Of a stretch of 64,000 bases of DNA, positions 9,061 through 17,502 are shown in pieces. The stretch lies in the NCBI RefSeq assembly GCF_024437655.1, contig NZ_JANBVF010000006.1, positions 186,001 through 250,000 of the forward strand. Reading direction: 5' to 3'. This stretch comes from Chitinolyticbacter albus. Its GTDB lineage: Bacteria; Pseudomonadota; Gammaproteobacteria; Burkholderiales; Chitinibacteraceae. The notes below the pieces were generated by a model. It made no database searches. It saw nothing but the letters and a program-made list of their open reading frames with translations, and was not told the DNA's origin. A program made the translations under genes and the position numbers. The first letter of the stretch is position 1; every line of letters begins with the position of its first letter.

Positions 9061-9816
9061 TCAGCCCGCCTTGCCGTAGTGGAACAGCGCCGGCCAGCGC
9101 GCGCCGATGCGGCGCGCATGTCGGGCCCAGAAATACAGCGATGCGATCAGGCATAGCGGCACACCAAAAATCTCGTAGAAAGCGATGGCGCGGGCACGAA
9201 CGAACTCCGGCCGGGCGAATTGCTGGCCCGAGCGCAGCTCGGGGTGCACTACCGTCACCCGGTCCAGGTGCGAGATGCGCGCACCGGCGCGCAAGGCACG
9301 CGCCAGGAACACCGGCTCGTCGCACACCGGGTAGATGGCGCCGGCGCCGAGGCGCAGCGGAAAACGCACTGCATGGCGCCTCAGCCAGTCGGACTGCGCA
9401 ATGATCTGGATGGTGCCCACTGTAAGGATGTGCCGGCGGTTGTAGCGCAGGCCGTCGGGTTGGCGCTTCATCGCGCGACCATCCGGCAGCAGCACCGAGG
9501 CGATCAGGATTTCATTCTCCAAGCGTTGCGGCAGCTCGGCGAGCAACACGTCGATCGACGTCGCCGGCAGCGCCACATCGTCGTCCATGAACCACAGCCA
9601 CGGCGTGGCGCAATGGTCGATCGCCGCATTGCGGCTGTGGGTGACGCCGACGGTATCCAGTGGCAACACCGTCACATTGTCCGGCCAGCCGCCGCGATCC
9701 TCGCCCGGCCGCTGCCACAGCAGCAGGTACTGCACGCGTGAATCGAACGCCCAGTCGCGCACGGCAGCGATGCGCTCGCCGAACACCGCGACGGCCACGG
9801 TCAGCAACGCACTCAC
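9061..9816 (-). CDS. Glycosyltransferase, GT2-like
   Basis: A 251-residue protein starting at GTG 9816 (VSALLTVAVAVFGERI), whose start overlaps the preceding stop as GTGA. It has a nucleotide-sugar-type Rossmann start, GVTHSRNAAIDH and WFMDDDVALP, a DDD motif typical of GT-A enzymes, followed by VCDEPVFLARALRAG and a hydrophobic C-terminal stretch (CLIASLYFWARH). It belongs to the leg operon. The donor and acceptor are not predictable. Confidence 0.8.
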   Translation of the reverse strand: MSALLTVAVAVFGERIAAVRDWAFDSRVQYLLLWQRPGEDRGGWPDNVTVLPLDTVGVTHSRNAAIDHCATPWLWFMDDDVALPATSIDVLLAELPQRLENEILIASVLLPDGRAMKRQPDGLRYNRRHILTVGTIQIIAQSDWLRRHAVRFPLRLGAGAIYPVCDEPVFLARALRAGARISHLDRVTVVHPELRSGQQFARPEFVRARAIAFYEIFGVPLCLIASLYFWARHARRIGARWPALFHYGKAG

Positions 9817-10586
9817 GGCAGCCTCCGGTAGCCGTGCAGCGCACGAGTCACCTGGAAGCAGATATCTTGCACGTACTGCCGCAGTTTGCGCGGCAACCGC
9901 GGGCTGAATACTTTCTGCCAAAAACCGGGATCGAGATCGAGCCGATCGCGCTCGATATGGCTGCCCGCCAGCAGCTCGGGGTGCGACAGCAGTGGCGCGT
10001 AATAGAGCCGGATGCTTGTGCCGGCCACGTAGCGATCCCAACCATCGGCCACCTGCGTCGTCGCCCGACCGCGTTGCAGCAGGAGCGCGGCACTCTGCCG
10101 GCTGACCACGTAGCCGCAGGTGCGCTTGATATGCGGGTAGCTGTAGCCGGCCAGCTCGTACAACCCCGGCGTGGCAGTCGGCTTGCCGTAGAGGCGTTTT
10201 CTCGACACCAGCCCCTGCTGGCCGCCGGCGATCAGGATGGCATCCTGGGGTAGTTGCACAGCCAGCGCCAGCACCTGGGCCAGCGCCTTATCGTCGCCCT
10301 CGACGTCGTCCTCCAGCACCAGCGCGCGCTCGGCCGCCGATTGCAGGAAGGTTTCGTACACCTGCAGGTGCGACAGCGTGCAGCCGAGTTCGGCCGGCGA
10401 CATCAGCCGACGGTAATTGCGATAGAAATCGACAGTGCGCTCGAAGAAGGCACGCGCCGGCATGGCGCGGCCATCGACGGCCTCCACCAGCTGAAAAGCG
10501 GCAGCATGTTGCGGGAAACGCGCTGCCAGCGCCGATCGCCGGGCTTCATCCCGCGCCAGCGAAACCAGGTAGATCGGGTCACTCAT
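9813..10586 (-). CDS. GT25 LPS/LOS-type glycosyltransferase
   Basis: A 257-residue family 25 enzyme (the LgtB/LgtE/Lex2B type found in lipooligosaccharide loci). Evidence: IYLVSLARDEARRSALAARF at the N-terminus, VEAVDGRAM, ELGCTLSHLQVYE and ALVLEDDVEG, which is the family metal-binding acidic motif, then KRTCGYVVSRQSA. It overlaps both neighbours by four bases (ATGA/GTGA). GT25 enzymes often transfer galactose in LOS, so this gene hints that the legionaminate may cap a short galactose-containing oligosaccharide; that is inference. Confidence 0.88.
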   Translation of the reverse strand: MSDPIYLVSLARDEARRSALAARFPQHAAAFQLVEAVDGRAMPARAFFERTVDFYRNYRRLMSPAELGCTLSHLQVYETFLQSAAERALVLEDDVEGDDKALAQVLALAVQLPQDAILIAGGQQGLVSRKRLYGKPTATPGLYELAGYSYPHIKRTCGYVVSRQSAALLLQRGRATTQVADGWDRYVAGTSIRLYYAPLLSHPELLAGSHIERDRLDLDPGFWQKVFSPRLPRKLRQYVQDICFQVTRALHGYRRLP

Positions 10587-11524
10587 CGTTCTCTACTCAC
10601 CGTATCGAGCGGCGTCAACGGGATGCCGGCCTCGCGCAACAAGGCATAGACCGCTTGCCAGCGCGGATCGGCAATCTCCACCGCCAGCGTACGCACCCGT
10701 GGCCAGCCGGCAACGGAAAGCAGGCTGGAGCTGAAGAAGCTGCTGACCTCAACGCCAAGTTCCGGCTCGGCCTGCAGGCGCTGCGCCAGCCAGTCCTCGA
10801 ATACCTCGGGCACGTCGGCGCGTTCCACGCCAATCACTGCATAGTCCTCGCGTGGATGCGGGAAATAAAGATCAGGCCGCAACGCATCAACCACCGCTTG
10901 GTTGGTAGCGCGGCTACGCTCGCGATCCGCTTCGTACAGCGGCTGGCCGAGGAACACCCGCTGCCAGCGCGTGGGCTCCGCCGCATCGGCCGGCGCATCA
11001 AACAGCGGCAGATAGCTGGCGCGCTCGAAGGTGTTGGGCTGGTGATAGATCGTATGGTGCCGTGCCGACTGAGCGCGGATGGTGTTGAGGTCATGCCGCA
11101 CGCCGATCAGCGTAGCGATCAGCGCCCGCTTGTTGCCACGCGGCTTGGGCACGTCGAACAACCCGCCCCGGATCAAATTGCCCAGGCCATCGTCGAAGGT
11201 CTCCAGCCGGCGATAACGCAGCTTGGAGAGCAGGTAATGCACCAGCCATTCGTGCGCCGAACCGAGATAAACCGCGTCGAGCCGGCCCCAACCCAAGGCG
11301 GCCAGGCGCATGCGGGCAAGATTGCCGGCGCTGCCGCGCCCCAGCACCACATAGCGCGAACGCACGCACTGCGCGGCCAGCCGCTGGTAGTAGCGGCGCG
11401 CCTTGTCGTTGTCGTGTGTGGTGTAGAACAGCAGCTGCCACTGGGCCGGCTCGGCGGAGATCAGCCGCTCGGCGATCAGCGCGTGTAAGGGCGTCGCACA
11501 GATCAGCAATCGGCGCTCACTCAT
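10583..11524 (-). CDS. GT52 sialyltransferase-type enzyme (candidate legionaminyltransferase)
   Basis: A 313-residue protein with the pattern of family GT52, the Neisseria Lst alpha-2,3-sialyltransferase family: ICATPLHALIAERLIS, the FDDGLGNLI motif, YLPLFDA, the YFPHPREDYAV segment and VEVSSFFSSSLL in the last quarter. Those enzymes use CMP-sialic acid. Since this operon encodes synthesis of CMP-legionaminate rather than CMP-Neu5Ac, the likely donor here is CMP-legionaminate. ATG 11524 overlaps the wzx stop (ATGA). The family call is good; the donor is inferred. Confidence 0.8.
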   Translation of the reverse strand: MSERRLLICATPLHALIAERLISAEPAQWQLLFYTTHDNDKARRYYQRLAAQCVRSRYVVLGRGSAGNLARMRLAALGWGRLDAVYLGSAHEWLVHYLLSKLRYRRLETFDDGLGNLIRGGLFDVPKPRGNKRALIATLIGVRHDLNTIRAQSARHHTIYHQPNTFERASYLPLFDAPADAAEPTRWQRVFLGQPLYEADRERSRATNQAVVDALRPDLYFPHPREDYAVIGVERADVPEVFEDWLAQRLQAEPELGVEVSSFFSSSLLSVAGWPRVRTLAVEIADPRWQAVYALLREAGIPLTPLDTVSRER

Positions 11525-12783
11525 GCGGCGGCTCCAAAAGCGTTGCGCCATGGCATCGGATGGTGGCGGGCGGCAAAGAACCAGGTCGCGCCGAAGAAAC
11601 AGGCCTTCGAGATCGCAAACGCCAGCGCCGCGCCGACAAGACCAATGGCGTGCACCAGCGCCAGCGCCAGCACCACGCTAAGCACTGCGCACGACAAAGT
11701 GATGCGCGACAGCACCGCCGTCTTCTTGGCGTAGAACAGGTAGTTGGTCACCATCAGATACATGCCATGGAAGGCGCCGCCCAGCGCGATGAACAGCACC
11801 ACCTGCTCGGCGCCGGCATAGCGCGGGCCCAGCACCAGTGCTGCCAGCGGCGGCGCCAGCCAACCCAACAGCAGCGCAAATACCGTGATCGCGACGAAAT
11901 AGCCGTAGGTCGCCCGCACCACGCGGCGCAGCGTTGCAGCGTCGTTGCGCGCCAGCACGCCAAAGAGCCAGGGCGCGTAGGCCTTGTTCACCGCATCGGC
12001 CAAGAGCTGCACGATCATGCCCAGCTGCAGGCCGGCGATATAGAGGCCGACCGCGTGTTCATCGAGCGCCCCGGCGATCACGAAGCGATCGGCATTGGCG
12101 AGCGCCACTCCCCCCAGTGCATGCGGCAGCAAGGGCACGCCAAAGTGCAGCAGCTCGCGCAGCGATGCGCCATCCGCCCCCCAGCGCAGTTGCTGTCGGC
12201 GAGCCAAAGTCCACAGCGCTACCGCGGCGGCGAACAGTGCAGCCAGCAAGAGGCCGGTTGCCCGGCCGCGCCAGTCCGGCAAAACGGTCGCGATCAGGCC
12301 AAGCGACAGCAGCACATTACCCGCCGCCTGCGACAGCTGGAACGCCGCGTACGGCCGCGCCTGGCCTGCCGTCTGCCAGGCCGCCAGCCGCACCTGCGCC
12401 ACCATCTGCAGCGCCGCCAGCACCACACACAACGCCAGCCACTCGGGTGGCAGCCAGGTCTCGCCCGGCCACAGCGCGGCGACGAGCCAGGTAAGCAGCG
12501 TCAGTACCAGCGCCGAGGTCCATACCAAGGTCAGCGCGCTGCCGACGAAGCGGGGAAAGGCCTCGGGCGCTCGCTGGTGATAGAACACATTGAGCGCACC
12601 GGGCGCGGACAGGCCAACCAACGCCACCATCACCGCGGTGATCGCCTGGAACAGCGCGGCGATGCCGAACTGCTCCGGCGTCAACAGCCGGGTCAGGATG
12701 GGCAACGCAAGAAACGGAATGGCACTGCCGCCTAGATTGGCCAGCAGATACCAGGTGGCCGAACGGGCCAGCCGTGAGCTCAT
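11521..12783 (-). CDS. Wzx-like oligosaccharide flippase
   Basis: A 420-residue polytopic membrane protein of the polysaccharide-transport (MOP/PST) superfamily, with a repeating pattern of hydrophobic helices and the N-terminal ATWYLLANLGGSAIPFLALPILTRLL segment typical of Wzx proteins (here read in shorter parts: SATWYLLANLGG and LPILTRLLTPEQFG). It would flip the lipid-linked legionaminate oligosaccharide to the periplasm. No Wzy polymerase is recognisable in the window, so the product may be a non-polymerised unit or the polymerase is encoded elsewhere. Start overlaps legF stop by four bases. Confidence 0.87.
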   Translation of the reverse strand: MSSRLARSATWYLLANLGGSAIPFLALPILTRLLTPEQFGIAALFQAITAVMVALVGLSAPGALNVFYHQRAPEAFPRFVGSALTLVWTSALVLTLLTWLVAALWPGETWLPPEWLALCVVLAALQMVAQVRLAAWQTAGQARPYAAFQLSQAAGNVLLSLGLIATVLPDWRGRATGLLLAALFAAAVALWTLARRQQLRWGADGASLRELLHFGVPLLPHALGGVALANADRFVIAGALDEHAVGLYIAGLQLGMIVQLLADAVNKAYAPWLFGVLARNDAATLRRVVRATYGYFVAITVFALLLGWLAPPLAALVLGPRYAGAEQVVLFIALGGAFHGMYLMVTNYLFYAKKTAVLSRITLSCAVLSVVLALALVHAIGLVGAALAFAISKACFFGATWFFAARHHPMPWRNAFGAAA

Positions 12784-13481
12784 GAATGCCCGCCCTCACG
12801 CAGCAGGATGTCGGCCAGCAACAAGTCGGCACGGTAATCGATATCGATGGCACGCTCGGCCGGCATCACGTAGGCGTAGCTGTTCGCGCCCAGGAACCCG
12901 CCTTGCGCCTGCAGGCTGGCAGTGCGGGCGATGTAGATAGCGCCATTGAGGCGGTAGTAGGTCGGTAGATCCTGCGAGCGTTTGCCCAGCACCTCCGGGC
13001 GTAGGAAGCCGGCGAGCGAGCCATCGCCCGGCAAGGTGTTACTCCACAGCGGGCTGTGCTCGGCTTCGGAGACCGAGACCACGCTATCTGCACCGGTATC
13101 GCGAAAGCGCGCGAACGCCGCGCGGATGTCGTCGACGGTGCGCAGCGGGCTGGTCGGTTGCAGCAAGGTCGTCGTCTGCGGCATACCGGATTCGACCTCC
13201 AGCCAGGCCAGCGCATGGCGAATCACGTCCATCGAGCTTGCGGTATCGGAGGAAAGCTCGGCTGGGCGCAGGAACGGCACTTCTGCGCCGTACTCACGCG
13301 CAATCTTCGCCAGCGCCTCGCTATCGGTGCTGACCAGCACGCGGTCGAAACAACCGCTGTCGAGCGCCACGGTTATGGTCCAGGCAATCAGCGGCTTGCC
13401 AGCCACCGGCAGCAGGTTCTTGTTCGGCAGCCGCTTGCTGCCGGCCCGTGCGGGGATCAGCGCCAGCGACGACTCAGCCAC
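12780..13481 (-). CDS. legF: CMP-legionaminate synthase (acylneuraminate cytidylyltransferase)
   Basis: Activates the nonulosonic acid with CTP to the CMP-sugar used by the transferase. The N-terminal ALIPARAGSKRLPNKNL motif binds CTP, and LQPTSPLRTVDDI, NGAIYIAR and the ending AIDIDYRADLLLAD fit NeuA/LegF/PseF proteins. GTG 13481 overlaps the end of ptmE by eight bases; an ATG at 13499 is possible. Specificity for legionaminate rather than Neu5Ac comes from the surrounding legB, legC, legH and ptmE genes. Confidence 0.87.
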   Translation of the reverse strand: MAESSLALIPARAGSKRLPNKNLLPVAGKPLIAWTITVALDSGCFDRVLVSTDSEALAKIAREYGAEVPFLRPAELSSDTASSMDVIRHALAWLEVESGMPQTTTLLQPTSPLRTVDDIRAAFARFRDTGADSVVSVSEAEHSPLWSNTLPGDGSLAGFLRPEVLGKRSQDLPTYYRLNGAIYIARTASLQAQGGFLGANSYAYVMPAERAIDIDYRADLLLADILLREGGHS

Positions 13482-14532
13482 CGAACAAGCCCGCCACATC
13501 CTGTTGCGCCCGCTCGAAATCGTTCATCTTGCCAATGTCCAGCCAGTACTCGGACAAGGTGTAGGTACCCACCTTGCGCCCGACCTCGACCTGCTGCATC
13601 AAGAGATCCGGCATATCGATGCGCTGGCTGGCGGCGACAGCGCGCCGAACTTGCGGCCCGACCACGTAGATGCCCGCGTTCACATGGAAGGTCAGCGACG
13701 GTTTCTCGTCGATGCCAGTCAGACTGTTGCCATCGCGCCGCACCACGCCGTAGGGCACCTGGTGGCTGTACTCGCGCAAACACATGGTCGCCGCGGCGCC
13801 CTCCGCCACGTGGAAATCGAGCAGGCCGCCGAAATCGAGGCGAGTCAGCAGATCGCCATTCATCATCACCATCGGCAGCTCGCCGATCGATTCGGGCAGC
13901 AGCCCCAGCGCGCCGGCGGTGCCCAGCGGCTCGGCCTCATGCACGTATTCGATGCTGACGCCCCAGCGGCTGCCATCGCCGAAATGCTGATGGATGACTT
14001 CGGGCAGGTAATGCGTGGAAATGTAGAAGCGATGAAAACCCGCTTCCTTGAAGCCCTCGAGGATGATCTGCAGGATGGGCTTGCTGCCCACCTTGAGCAT
14101 GGGCTTGGGGCAGGTCTCGGTCAGCGGCTTGAGCCGCGTGCCGAAGCCGCCTGCCATCAGGAACACCGCGTTGTCGCGCTTGGGCACGGCCAGCAGCGAT
14201 TCGGCGAAAATCACGTCAACGAGCCGCCCGCCCTCCACCACCGGCAGATGCAGGAAACCACGGGTATCGAGCAGCTCGCGCGCCCGCGCCGAGGTCAATT
14301 CGCTCGGGGCGAATACGGTCGGCGTGGCATTCATGATCTCGGTGACCGGCGCCTCCAGCGACACGCCGCGCAACAGGCCGCGCCGCAGGTCGCCATCGGT
14401 GACCAAGCCCAGCAACCGCGCGTCGGCATCGACGACGAACGCCGCGCGCGAGCCCAGCCGGTCGATCACGGCAACGGTTTCGCGAATGGAACTGGTCGGT
14501 GCGACCAGCATGTCTTTCCAGTTCTTCTGCAT
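13474..14532 (-). CDS. ptmE: CBS-domain nucleotidyltransferase (PtmE-like)
   Basis: A 352-residue protein with two CBS motifs in the first ~120 residues and a sugar-nucleotidyltransferase domain after it (FLMAGGFGTRLKPLTETCPKPML, read as LMAGGFGTRLKPL then CPKPMLKVG). In Campylobacter jejuni the PtmE enzyme with this layout makes GDP-glucosamine, the entry to the GDP-linked legionaminate pathway. The matching PtmA, PtmF and PgmL genes are not in the window, so glucosamine-1-phosphate would have to come from housekeeping GlmS/GlmM. A Shine-Dalgarno AGGA precedes the ATG. Confidence 0.82.
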   Translation of the reverse strand: MQKNWKDMLVAPTSSIRETVAVIDRLGSRAAFVVDADARLLGLVTDGDLRRGLLRGVSLEAPVTEIMNATPTVFAPSELTSARARELLDTRGFLHLPVVEGGRLVDVIFAESLLAVPKRDNAVFLMAGGFGTRLKPLTETCPKPMLKVGSKPILQIILEGFKEAGFHRFYISTHYLPEVIHQHFGDGSRWGVSIEYVHEAEPLGTAGALGLLPESIGELPMVMMNGDLLTRLDFGGLLDFHVAEGAAATMCLREYSHQVPYGVVRRDGNSLTGIDEKPSLTFHVNAGIYVVGPQVRRAVAASQRIDMPDLLMQQVEVGRKVGTYTLSEYWLDIGKMNDFERAQQDVAGLFGG

Positions 14533-14545
14533 GGAATTCCTAGTC

Positions 14546-15712
14546 TCAGGCCGGCGGCAGGTCGTGGAAGCGTTTCACAAGGAGGCTCGCGAAATCGGTC
14601 TCGCGCAACACCGCCATGATGCGGTCGGTGGTGCCACCGTCGCCATAGGGATTGTTCTGGCTCGCTGCGGCTTGCCGCGCGCTGGCACTCGCCACGTGGG
14701 CGAGGCCTTCAGCGAGAGCCTGGGCGGTCGGCGCCACGTGATGGACCGAGCCGGCACGCACCCGCCCCTGCTGGCGCGCGCCGATGTCGAGCGTAGTCAC
14801 GCCGAGTGAAGGCGCTTCGATGATGCCAGACGATGAATTGCCGACCACGGCGATCGCGTGCTTCACGGCAGAGAGGTAACGCAAGGAGCCGAGCGACGCG
14901 AACAGCGCCAACCGATCCGGATGTTGCGCCTGCCAGTGCTGCCAGCGCGCGTTCACTGCGCGCCCGCCGGTGTCGGCATTGGCCCCCGTCACGATGATGC
15001 GGGTGCCGGCCTGCGCCAGTAGCGCATCTACCAGCGCATCAACCTCGGTGACGGCGTCACCGTCGGCCAGCGTGACCGGATGGTAGGTGACCAGCCAGTA
15101 GCGCTCATCCTCGGTCAGCCCCAGCTGCGGCAGCAACTGCTCCCTTGAGAGCAGTGGCAGCGTCTTGATGCTGTCGATGCCGATGGCGCCGACATTGAAC
15201 ACCCGCGCCGGATCTTCGCCGAGCTGGACCACGCGACGACGGTAATCGTCGGTGGCGGTGAAATGCAGGTGCGCACACTTGGTGATGGCGTGGCGGAACG
15301 CTTCGTCGTACGCGCCCTCGGTGGTCTCGCCACCGTGCAGGTGGGCGATGGGAATGCGGAACAGCGTGGCCGCAGCCGCCACGGCCAGCATCTCGTAGCG
15401 ATCACCCAGCATCACCAGAAACTGGGGCTGCAGGCGCGCGAATACGTCGGCAAAACCGGACAGCGCGAGGCCCATGCTCTTGGCAGTGGCGGTCGCCGTA
15501 TCGCCAGCGAGCAGCATCTCCACCTTGGCATCGATCGCAAAGCCGTCGGCTTCGATCTGTTTCCAGGTCAGGCCAAACTCGGGCGAAAGATGCGCGCCGG
15601 TCACCACCAGCTGCAGCGATACTGCATCATCGGCCTGTAGCGCGGCGATCAGTGGCCGCAACAGGCCGTATTCGGCCCGGGTGGCGGTGACGACGCAGAT
15701 CCGCCTTACCAC
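14546..15712 (-). CDS. legG: Hydrolysing NDP-sugar 2-epimerase
   Basis: A 388-residue NeuC/LegG-type enzyme that removes the nucleotide and inverts C2 to give the 2,4-diacetamido-trideoxy-mannose precursor. Evidence: CVVTATRAEYGLLRPLI, the HLHGGETTEGAYDEAFRHA catalytic region, LGDRYEMLAVA, and GNSSSGIIEAPSLGV in the nucleotide-binding half. The start is GTG 15712, overlapping the legI stop by seven bases. NeuC is the close alternative; the operon partners favour LegG. Confidence 0.87.
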   Translation of the reverse strand: MVRRICVVTATRAEYGLLRPLIAALQADDAVSLQLVVTGAHLSPEFGLTWKQIEADGFAIDAKVEMLLAGDTATATAKSMGLALSGFADVFARLQPQFLVMLGDRYEMLAVAAAATLFRIPIAHLHGGETTEGAYDEAFRHAITKCAHLHFTATDDYRRRVVQLGEDPARVFNVGAIGIDSIKTLPLLSREQLLPQLGLTEDERYWLVTYHPVTLADGDAVTEVDALVDALLAQAGTRIIVTGANADTGGRAVNARWQHWQAQHPDRLALFASLGSLRYLSAVKHAIAVVGNSSSGIIEAPSLGVTTLDIGARQQGRVRAGSVHHVAPTAQALAEGLAHVASASARQAAASQNNPYGDGGTTDRIMAVLRETDFASLLVKRFHDLPPA

Positions 15713-16722
15713 GCGATCACCTCATCCTCGGCGTAGTCGCGGCTTGCCAGGCGGCCGATCAGCTCTGGCCAGCGCATCGGGCTGATGCCGGTGCCCGGCC
15801 GCTTGATCGTCAGGTTGTCGGCGCTGAACACCTCGCCTGCACGAATGGCGCGGGCGGCGACGATGCTCTTTCTGGCAATGGGTCGATTCTTGGCCTCGGA
15901 GGGCGTCGGCTGCTTGATACCGTTGCCGAGCGCGGTTTCCACCGCGTGGATCGCGGCGACCATGCTGGTGAGCTCGCCCGGCTCCAGCGAAGCCTTGTGA
16001 TCGGGCCCGGGCAGATTGCGATCGAGCGTGAAATGCTTTTCGATAACCCGCGCTCCGAGCGCCACGGCGGCGACCGAGATCTCCTCGCCAGCGGTATGGT
16101 CGGAATAGCCGTAAGCAGTGCCGAACAACGCGCCCAGATTGGGCATGGCGCGCAGGTTCACATCGGTAAGCGGCGTCGGGTATTCGGTATTGCAATGCAG
16201 GATGGCCAGTTGCTCGCGGGTCAGGCCGTTCGAGAGCAGCACCCGCACCGCGTCGTCGATCTCTGCCACCGTCGCCATACCGGTGGAGAGGATGGTCGGC
16301 CGTTGCAAGGCAGCGATCCGGCACAGGTAAGGGTAATTGGTGATCTCGCCGGACGGTATCTTCCACAAGGGGATATCGAGCGCGATCAGGTAGTCGATGC
16401 TGGCCAGATCGAAAGCCGTGGAGAAGAACAAGATGCCCCGCTCCTGCGCACGCTGGCGCACGGCGTCGTGCGCCTCGGGCGAGAGCTCCAGACGCTTGAG
16501 CATCGCGTATTGCGATTCCTCCACGCCGGTGTTGGCCTTCTGGTAATCGGCCATCACCGCATCACGCGACACCAGCGCAGCGGCTTGGAAGGTCTGGAAT
16601 TTCACCGCATCGGCACCGGCATCAGCGGCAGCATCGACCAGCCGCAGCGCCAGCGCGGTGTCGCCGTTGTGATTGACGCCAGCTTCGGCGATGACAAAGA
16701 CGCGATCCTGCCATGGCGTCAT
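15706..16722 (-). CDS. legI: Nonulosonate (legionaminate) synthase
   Basis: Condenses phosphoenolpyruvate with the hexose precursor to form the nine-carbon acid. NeuB-family text: VFVIAEAGVNHNGD, ADAVKFQTFQ, WKIPSGEITNYPYL, STGMATVAEI and the metal/substrate segment IEKHFTLDRNLPGPDHKASL. The last ~60 residues (SIVAARAIRAGEVFSADNLT) form the SAF/antifreeze-like domain normal for NeuB. From ATG 16722 it has 338 residues and a GGGGGA Shine-Dalgarno. It is the only gene in the operon preceded by a substantial gap (108 bases). Confidence 0.92.
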   Translation of the reverse strand: MTPWQDRVFVIAEAGVNHNGDTALALRLVDAAADAGADAVKFQTFQAAALVSRDAVMADYQKANTGVEESQYAMLKRLELSPEAHDAVRQRAQERGILFFSTAFDLASIDYLIALDIPLWKIPSGEITNYPYLCRIAALQRPTILSTGMATVAEIDDAVRVLLSNGLTREQLAILHCNTEYPTPLTDVNLRAMPNLGALFGTAYGYSDHTAGEEISVAAVALGARVIEKHFTLDRNLPGPDHKASLEPGELTSMVAAIHAVETALGNGIKQPTPSEAKNRPIARKSIVAARAIRAGEVFSADNLTIKRPGTGISPMRWPELIGRLASRDYAEDEVIAW

Positions 16723-16773
16723 GGAATTCCCCCGAGCCGTCCGGTGCAAACCGGGCGGCGCATCCGTTTTTCC

Positions 16774-16796
16774 CGCCTAAGCGGGGAAAATGTATC
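16774..16796. repeat. A/T-flanked perfect hairpin in the legH-legI gap
   Basis: The plus strand reads a run of T, CCCGC, a four-base loop, GCGGG and a run of A, so the A/T arms extend the stem. It lies in the only sizeable intergenic gap of the operon. The T run is on the 5' side on both strands, so it is not an intrinsic terminator; a processing site or RNA stability element is possible. Confidence 0.4.
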
Positions 16797-16830
16797 AAGA
16801 ACAACAGTCAACACTCGCACACCCACCTCG

Positions 16831-17502
16831 TCATTGCGCCGGGCTTTGCCCGGGGCCTGCTTCAGCATGGATGTCCACGGCAGTCTCCAGGCGCCGGGCG
16901 GGCACGCCGACCCAGGTGCCGGCCTCCTCGATATCGGCCGTGACCACCGCGCCAGCACCGATCACCACATCGTCGGCAACAGTCACGCCCTGCAGCACCA
17001 CGGCACGGGTGCCCACCAGGCAACGACTGCCGACGCGCGCGCCGCCGTTGACGATGGCCCCCGTCGCCACGTGGCTATGCGCACCGATCACCGCATCGTG
17101 CTCGACCAGCGCGCCGCTGTTGATGATGCAATTGGCACCAACGTCGGCTCCGGCGTTGACGAGCGCATGGTGCAGCACCGCGCAACCTTCACCCAGCGTC
17201 GCCCATGGCGACACCACGGCCGAGCCGGCGACCAATGCGGCCAGCGGCAGGCCCAGCGCCTTCAGTTGATCGTACAGCCGCACGCGTATCGCGGCCGATT
17301 TCACTTGCCCGACGGTGATCAGGAAACGCTGCCCGTCGGTGGCCTGGCGCAACCAGTCGTCGTCACCCAGCCAGGGAGCGCCTTGCATATTGGCCCGCGA
17401 ATCACGGTCGATGAAACCGGTCACCGTCAGCCCTGCGCTGCGCGCAGCTTCCAGACAGGCGCGGCCGTGGCCACCACCACCGATGAATACCAGCGCGCTC
17501 AT
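16831..17502 (-). CDS. legH: NeuD/LegH-like N-acetyltransferase
   Basis: A 223-residue PglD/NeuD-family enzyme: N-terminal Rossmann-like LVFIGGGGHGRACLEA, then a left-handed beta-helix built of hexapeptide repeats (VVSPWATLGEGCAVLHHALV onwards) with HALVNAG and the catalytic-type histidine in EHDAVIGAHSHVATG. In the legionaminate pathway this acetylates the C4 amino group made by LegC. ATG 17502 overlaps the legC stop (ATGA). An O-acetyltransferase role (NeuD) cannot be excluded. Confidence 0.83.
   Translation of the reverse strand: MSALVFIGGGGHGRACLEAARSAGLTVTGFIDRDSRANMQGAPWLGDDDWLRQATDGQRFLITVGQVKSAAIRVRLYDQLKALGLPLAALVAGSAVVSPWATLGEGCAVLHHALVNAGADVGANCIINSGALVEHDAVIGAHSHVATGAIVNGGARVGSRCLVGTRAVVLQGVTVADDVVIGAGAVVTADIEEAGTWVGVPARRLETAVDIHAEAGPGQSPAQ

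Noticed and set aside
16774-16796. Hairpin between legH and legI as an intrinsic terminator.
   Set aside because: The T run precedes the stem on both strands, so neither transcript would have a U tract after the hairpin, and the operon continues on both sides.
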